From Cryptomeria japonica (Eukaryota > Streptophyta > Pinopsida > Cupressales > Cupressaceae), in assembly GCF_030272615.1 (NCBI RefSeq), contig NC_081408.1:311379118-311443117 (forward strand): a DNA stretch of 64,000 nucleotides. The letters run 5' to 3'. This document shows positions 58,708 through 64,000 of the stretch, piece after piece (the first letter of the stretch is position 1; every line of letters starts with the position of its first letter). Under the pieces are notes generated by a model. It was given only the letters and a program-made list of their open reading frames with translations, was not told the DNA's origin and did no database searches. Position numbers and translations under genes: made by a program.

Positions 58708-59821
58708 TTAGTTAGATGAAGAATCTCCTATCAGTGTAGGATTACTCTGTTCTATCGGTGCAGACACAGAGTCATCATTCCTTTGATCTCTCTTCCTAAT
58801 CCATTGCTTAGAAAATTCTTGCTTGATATCAGTCACCTTTTCTTTACCTTTGTCATTAGATCCTTTATTGTTCGCCGGTACACTCTTGCTTCTACAAAAT
58901 TTTGCAATATGCCCAATCTTGTTACATGCATAACAAGTTACATTGTTTCTCTGAATAGATTTTCCATAACCTTGACTGGTTTGAGTTCTGCATTGATTAG
59001 ATAAATGTCCAAATCCATCACAAACTTAGCATTTCACATTCATTCTGAAATTGTCCGAGTTATGACCATTTTTATTGCATTTGGAACATTGACCGGTGGG
59101 TAAGTTTGTATTCTGATTATTCCTAAATCTGCACTGATTTGCTCTATGACCAAATTTATTACAATTAAAACATTTCCCATTGAATTTATAAGCATTAGGT
59201 TTCCTTACCGATTTGTTGTGATCATGATTGTTTACAGTCTTGGAACTTTCTCCATGTTCAAATCCAAGTCCAACTATTTCTCCATCAGGTTTCTGACTTT
59301 TCAGCATATCATCAAGATTATCTAAAATTTTCTTGAATTTGTCTTTGTATTCATTTGTAGTGACCAACTCTCTTTCCAAAGTGCTAGCTTATCTCATAAG
59401 TTCCTCTTTGTCATGTTGCATGTGAATCAAATATTTTAAGCATATCATTTTCATAACTAAGCTTTTGAGATTCATCCGATCTTTCATTAAGTCTTCTAGT
59501 CAAATATTCTTCAGTCCTCTTTCTATCTTCAATATCCTTGCATAATCTCATGGTTAAATCTTGCATCTCATTCTTCATGTTACTATTCTCTTGTCTCAAT
59601 TTCTCTGCAATATCTCTAAGAGTTCCCTTTTCTTCATCATTTTGATTTTGTAATTGCACATGTAATTCTTTTCTCTTATTCTTTGCTATAACTAGGTTAT
59701 CTTGAAGTGCTTTGATAAATTCCTGAGCAGTTCTAAGATCATCTTCTAGTTTGATATTCTTCAATTTTTCTGCATTAAAATCTTCAAGAGCTCCTTCCAA
59801 CTATTGTCTCAAACTTTCCAT
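58708..59821 (-). pseudogene. gag: Gag-like protein with coiled coil and four CCHC knuckles (element C)
   Basis: Starts at ATG 59821, 57 bases past the PBS. TAG at 59801-59803 stands where A has Gln. Coiled coil (EDFNAEKLKNIKLEDDLRTA … RLNERSDESQKLSYENDMLK), a frameshift near 59400, then knuckles CFNCNKFGHRANQC, CSKCNKNGHNSDNF (last Cys lost), VCDGFGHLSNQC after a TAA, and CYACNKIGHIAKFC. Ends at TAA 58708-58710. Homologous throughout to 1352-2509. Confidence 0.78.
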
Positions 59822-59877
59822 CGGTAGCGGTTTTAGAATCTTCCTCAAGTTGTTAGGCTTTTGCAAATAGAGGACTA

Positions 59878-59890
59878 GGCTCTGATACCA
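59878..59890 (-). other. Primer-binding site of element C
   Basis: The minus strand reads TGGTATCAGAGCC, two bases after the LTR end; Met-tRNA type and an exact match to the A site. Confidence 0.88.
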
Positions 59891-59892
59891 AT

Positions 59893-60741
59893 TGTTAGAT
59901 ACTTGATTAGTCCCAAAGACACTGAGAGTGGGGGTGAATAAGTGTCTAACCAGTTTCTAGAAGATTTAAACTTGTTTGTAACCTTATAACCCAAATTAAT
60001 ATACTGGTAAAGAAGTAATAATGTAATAAAGAGAAACAAAAGTATAACCATCAATGCACACCATAACACATATATTTTTGGCGAGGAAACCTGGTAGGGG
60101 AAAAACCTCAGTGGGATTTGTGACCCACAATATTTACTCACTAGCCAATATGAATAAATATTACTTATACAATAGGGGCTTGCACATGCAGAAAGGCCAA
60201 CAGCCTAGAGCTCACTGCTCAATCACAAAAAGGAATCCCACTAACTAAAAAATTGGATGATTAAATCCAATGATAATGTACTACTCAAAATAGCATTTGC
60301 AATGCTAGATTTAGTACCAGTTTAAGCTCTATCAAATACCTCTACCATAAACCTTCCTTCGCTCTACTCTTCTCTTATTCGCTCATAGAATAATTACATC
60401 ATAATGCATATACAGTTATTCACTCTCATATACCGCTTACATTCATAACCTAATTACATATCAAAATGACCTACAAGATCTCATACATATATGAGTCTTT
60501 ACAATACATCATGTCAGCTTTACAATATAATTACAATACAAAACAATAATATTTCCATGTCGGCTTAGAGTGTCGATGTGATCTACTATTGGTATAGATT
60601 GGATGCTAGTGAATAACCTTGTAGTGCCTGCTAGTGCTGGTAGATGATGTATGTTGCTGGTGTAACTTGTAAACCATATTACCAGTTGGTTGCCATCAAT
60701 GACAATATCAACTATTCTCATCTGAGTGTATAATGCCAACA
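59893..60741 (-). repeat. 5' LTR of element C (849 bp)
   Basis: TGTTAGATACTTGATTAGTC … TATAATGCCAACA; partner of 53939-54787. TSD GTTTT follows. Confidence 0.92.
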
Positions 60742-60746
60742 GTTTT

Positions 60747-61120
60747 TACGTATTTGGGTTTTCCACGTATAAATATTTGTGTCAAGTGGTGAATATTTTT
60801 GTGGTTATGATCTTATTTATTGATTTGATTAACTACTTAAATATTATGATAAGGCATGATAATTAGAAGCATTGAGAGATGAATATGTTGACATATGATT
60901 AAGAATTTTTTATGTTTACAAGATTGAAGTTGTTTACTGTTAAGTTGTCATAGCAGTCAAACCAGTTGATGTTGGTTAATGTTGAGTATTGATCTTGATA
61001 ACTGAAAGTTTACTTTGTGAGTTTGAATTTGAGTTTGGGAGTTTGTATCAATTTTTCAGTATACTGATTCACCACCCTGTCAGTATTCTACTGGATACTT
61101 ATTCTTTCATCATACCATCA
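60747..61120 (+). repeat. 5' LTR of copia I, second part
   Basis: Runs from the right TSD of C to …CATACCATCA before the PBS. U5 box 'ctgattcaccaccctgtcagt' at 61064-61084. Confidence 0.7.
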
Positions 61121-61134
61121 ATTGGTATCAGAGC
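61121..61134 (+). other. Primer-binding site of copia I
   Basis: ATTGGTATCAGAGC immediately after the LTR; Met-tRNA type. Confidence 0.85.
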
Positions 61135-61192
61135 GTCTCAGGTCCTCTTTAACCTAAAACCCTAACAACTTGATGAAAAGATCGTGTAGATC

Positions 61193-62157
61193 ATGATGAA
61201 GAAAGAAGTTCCAAAGTTCAACAAAGATAATTATAGGATATGGAGTGACAAAATGAAGATTTACATTAAGAGTCTGCACCTAATGGAACTCTGACTGATG
61301 ATTAGAAGAAAGAAGAGCAAGAGAATCATCAAGCATTAGAGGCTATTATCAGTTCCCTATCTGATGTTGAATATGTAGATGTTCATGGTCTTGAAACTGC
61401 ATATGAAGTATGGAAAAAACTTGAAGAGATTTATAGCGGTGATAAACATGTTAAGATTGCTAAAGAGGAGAGTTTAAGAGGAAAGTTTGATGACATGAGA
61501 ATGTCTGAAGGTGAGAATATCCAGCAGTATGGTCAAAGGATAAAAGAGATAGTTGGTGAAATAAAGAGTGCAGGAGGGAAAGTGGAAGATGCCACAATGA
61601 TCAGTAAGGTATTGAGAACCATGCTACTGGTCTATGCTATCTGAGTTGTAGCCATTCAAGTTCTGAAATCCATTGATAAAACAAAGGTAACTCTTGACTC
61701 TATCATAGGCAAACTTATGGCTTTTGAACTAAATGGCTATGATGGTAGTGTAAAAAAATTAGAATCTGCATTCAAAGCTTCTATTTCTAACCCATCTATG
61801 AGAAGAAGTAGAGATACTTGCCATATCTATGAATCTAGATCCAGCAGAGATGCTAATGATGAAGATAATTTAGTGGAGCTTGAAGCATTGTTGACAAAAT
61901 GACTACCTAGAGGCACGGGGAAATACAAAAGTAAGCTATCGTTGAAATTTTTTGCTTGCAATAAGATTGGTCATATAGAAGCTAATTACCCTAATGGTGA
62001 AAATGAATACAAGAGAGACAAATTTAAGAAATATAAGGGTAAAGGAAAGAGAGATTGTCTTGTTGCTATTGACAGTGGTATTACTGATGAAGAATCTGAT
62101 GATGATGCTAGTGAAGATATTGTGTTTGTAGCTATTAAGAAAGAGATATCAGATTAG
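61193..62157 (+). pseudogene. gag: Gag of copia I
   Basis: Start ATG 61193 (MMKKEVPKFNKDNYRIWSDK). Copia Gag features: YRIWSDKMKIYIKSL, ETAYEVWKKLEEIYSGD, LRGKFDDMRMSEGENIQQYG, VLKSIDKTKVTLDSIIGKLM. Knuckle FFACNKIGHIEANYPNG has lost its first and last Cys (Cys to Phe and Tyr). A frameshift lies near 61280-61310; stops occur at about 61645 (TGA) and 61900 (TGA), both where the family has Arg. Confidence 0.82.
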
Positions 62158-62616
62158 AAGGCACTAGTGTCCAGGATGGATAACTCTGATGATTGGATCA
62201 TTGCTAGTGGTTGTTCACATCACATGACCGGTGATCGAAGCAAATTTCTTTCCTTGAAGGAATTTGATGGCGGTGTTGTCAGATTTGGTAATGACTCACC
62301 CTATATGGTTAAAGGTAAGGGATTTATTTATCTTAATGGGAAGAGCAGTGCTAACAATGTCTATTGGGTTGAAGGCCTAAAGCACAATCTTCTGAGTGTG
62401 GCACAACTTAATGATAGAGGATACCCACTAGAGTTTACAATTTGTATGTGTGAAATATTTGACAACCAAGGTGAATTGATTACAACCCAAAAATAGACCA
62501 GAGGTAATCTATTTCATCTTAATCCTAAAGTTAGCAATTGTTTGATTGAACAAATAGATGATAGATGGCTTTGACATAGGAGATTTTTTCATATAAACTT
62601 TTATAACATTGTTAAA
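62158..62616 (+). pseudogene. pro: Protease and pre-integrase region of copia I
   Basis: DDWIIASGCSHHMTGDRSKF: the catalytic Asp of DSG is Ala. Then EFDGGVVRFGNDSP, VYWVEGLKHNLLSVAQLNDR and the RRFFHINFYNIVKVSKSKIV pre-integrase block. Stops: TAG at 62156 and 62494, TGA at about 62573 at a Trp position (RWLWHRR expected). Confidence 0.82.
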
Positions 62617-63390
62617 GTGAGCAAGTCTAAGATAGTAAGAGGTTTGCCTCAGCTAGACAAACTAGTTGATGCTCTTTGTAAAGAATGTCAGTTAGGAAAG
62701 ATGACTTCTTCAAATTTCAAGAGAAAGTATTTCTTAGCAGAGCACTTGTTAGATTTGGTTCATACAAATCTATGTGTACTAATAAGAACTAGAAGCATTT
62801 TAGGTGATAGACATTTCATGATCTTCACTGATGACTATTCAAGGATGATGTGGGTCACATTCTTGAAGCATAAGAATGAAGCTTTTAGTAAATTCAAGGC
62901 ATTTAGAGCCTTAGCTGAGAAAGAGAGTGGCAAAAAGATAAAATGTCTAAGAATAGATCAAAGCGATGAATTTACTTCTAAGAAATTCACTAAGTATTGT
63001 GATGAGAATGGTATCAAGTGGCAACTTTTTGCACCAAGGGCACTACAACATAATGGTATAGCAGAAAGGAACAATTGGTCAGTGGTTGAAGCAGCTAGAA
63101 CTATGTTGATACAAGGAAATGTAGCAAAAGCATTTTGGAGAGAAGCTGTAAGTACAACAGTCTACACAATGAACTGAGTTCTGGTGAAAAGAGGTACGGA
63201 CAAGACACCTTATGAGTATTGGTATGGAAGATCACCTGATGTTAGCTATTTTAAGATCTTTGGTAGTAAATGTTTTATTAATAGAGGTGATTACATAAGA
63301 AAGTTTGAAGCTAAGAGTGATGAAGGCATATTTCTTGGCTATTCCACCAAGAGTAAGGCCTACAAATGCTTCAACAACCAAACATAGAGA
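62617..63390 (+). pseudogene. pol: Integrase of copia I
   Basis: CKECQLGKMTSSNFKRK (zinc end), HFMIFTDDYSRMMWVTFLKH (first Asp), KIKCLRIDQSDEFTSKKF (second Asp, in RID), LFAPRALQHNGIAERNNWSV (Glu), then ARTMLIQGNVAKAFWREAVS, DKTPYEYWYGRSPDVSYFKI, GIFLGYSTKSKAYKCFNNQT. Stops: TGA at 63176-63178 (Arg in the family), TAG at 63386-63388. Confidence 0.88.
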
Positions 63391-64000
63391 ATTGTTGAGA
63401 GTTTTGATGTTTGTGTAGATGAATGTCCTGAAATTTCAGAAGGAACCTATTCAAAGAGAAAGGATGAAGATCCTTGCATTTTTCTTTTGGAACCTGAAAC
63501 TATTAAATAAAAAATCAGTAAAGCAAATCCTGATGCACTTGTTCAATTGAAACAAATATTTTCAGAGGAAGAAGACAATGAAGAAGTTGAACCTGATAAG
63601 AATGCTCATGTTATTACTAGATATGTGAGACTGAATCACAGTCCTGAGCAGATTATTGGGGATAAGGATGTTGGAGTACTAACTAGAAGGAAAATTAGAG
63701 AGAACTCTTGCATGATCTCCACCATTGAACCAAGAAGTGCTAAGGAGGAATTTGGTGATGATCATTGGGTGAAAGCAATGGAGGAGGAATTGGATCAAAT
63801 TGAGAAGAACAACACTTGGACCCTGGTACCCCAACTGGTAAACAATAATGTTATAGGTACTAAATGGGTGTTCAGAAACAAGTTAAATAAAGATGGTGTT
63901 TTAGTTCGTAATAAGGAAATATTAGTTTGCAAAGGTTATGTGCAAGAAGAAGGAGAAGATTATGGAGAAACTTTTGCACCAATAGAAAGACTGGAAGGAG
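63391..64000 (+). pseudogene. pol: Copia I, linker and RT N-terminus (cut by window)
   Basis: Acidic linker with EEFGDDHWVKAMEEELDQIE, then the RT entry: NNTWTLVPQ, NVIGTKWVFRNKLNKDGVLV, CKGYVQEEGEDYGETFAPIE. A TAA lies at about 63508. The remaining RT, RNase H and 3' LTR are beyond 64000. Confidence 0.85.

Larger units (their letters stand above)
53939..60741 (-). mobile_element. Complete gag-only LTR retrotransposon C (6.8 kb, TSD GTTTT)
   Basis: Two LTRs of exactly 849 bp and a perfect TSD, GTTTT (53934-53938 and 60742-60746). Minus orientation from PBS (59878-59890) and PPT (54790-54799). The internal 5.1 kb holds a coiled-coil/CCHC Gag-like gene and one long second ORF. No protease, RT, RNase H or integrase motif appears in any frame I read. 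It inserted into the LTR of copia I. LTRs differ by very roughly 8-10%, so insertion is not recent. Arrangement resembles the 'TR-GAG' class of non-autonomous elements, plus the extra ORF. Confidence 0.92.
52838..64000 (+). mobile_element. SIRE-like Ty1/copia I (right-truncated by window)
   Basis: Plus-strand copia: 5' LTR (split by element C), PBS at 61121, gag, CCHC, protease, integrase, and RT up to the window edge. Wording of protease, integrase and RT is like SIRE-type elements. Multiple stops, so inactive. It inserted into the internal edge of G. The exact 5' end is inferred from similarity with the F LTR start. Confidence 0.82.

Noticed and set aside
61121-61134. tRNA-like sequence at primer sites
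   Set aside because: Only the ~13-18 bases complementary to a tRNA 3' end are present; no cloverleaf, so no tRNA gene.

Overview
The window looks like repetitive nuclear DNA of a seed plant. A large, conifer-like genome is plausible, but nothing in the sequence fixes the species. I found no host protein gene, rRNA, tRNA gene, organellar insert or CRISPR array. Almost every base can be assigned to LTR retrotransposons that have inserted into one another. The evidence is paired LTRs, 5-bp target-site duplications (TSDs), primer-binding sites (PBS), polypurine tracts (PPT) and decayed gag/pol reading frames. No element in the window has an intact gag-pol frame.

Layout. 1-3374: left-truncated minus-strand gag-only element A. 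3375-5260: remnants of a plus-strand chromovirus 3' end and a copia-type LTR. An old minus-strand Ty1/copia element E survives as three pieces (5262-5507, 13737-14528, 28985-29880). Its pieces are separated by element D (5508-13731, gag-only, 2.4-kb LTRs, TSD ATCAC) and element B (14529-28979, Ty3 of the Tat type, TSD ACAAC). E is cut again at 29881 by plus-strand copia F. F carries a solo LTR (31189-32211) directly behind its gag start, a 12.7-kb Tekay/Del-like chromovirus J (33276-46023, TSD TATTG), and at 46540 a D-family LTR, G. G is split by a solo Tekay-like LTR H (48452-52359, TSD GCTTC). Just past its polypurine tract it is invaded by plus-strand SIRE-like copia I (52838 to beyond 64000). 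The 5' LTR of I is in turn split by gag-only element C (53939-60741, TSD GTTTT). The deepest nesting I can document is E > F > G > I > C.

How the parts relate. A, C and D/G have LTRs, PBS, PPT and a Gag-like CCHC protein, but no recognisable protease, reverse transcriptase or integrase. Their LTR ends, Met-tRNA-type PBS and a pyrimidine-rich U5 box match those of copia elements F and I. They are therefore best read as non-autonomous elements that used copia enzymes in trans. A and C also share a second long ORF of unknown function located where pol would normally be; it is the most novel coding feature here. The 3.9-kb LTRs of J and H carry a six-unit array of GC-rich palindromes beside TA microsatellites. 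J keeps one uninterrupted reading frame over about 1,590 codons apart from 13 stops, 12 of them TAG. This pattern fits deamination of methylated CAG sites.
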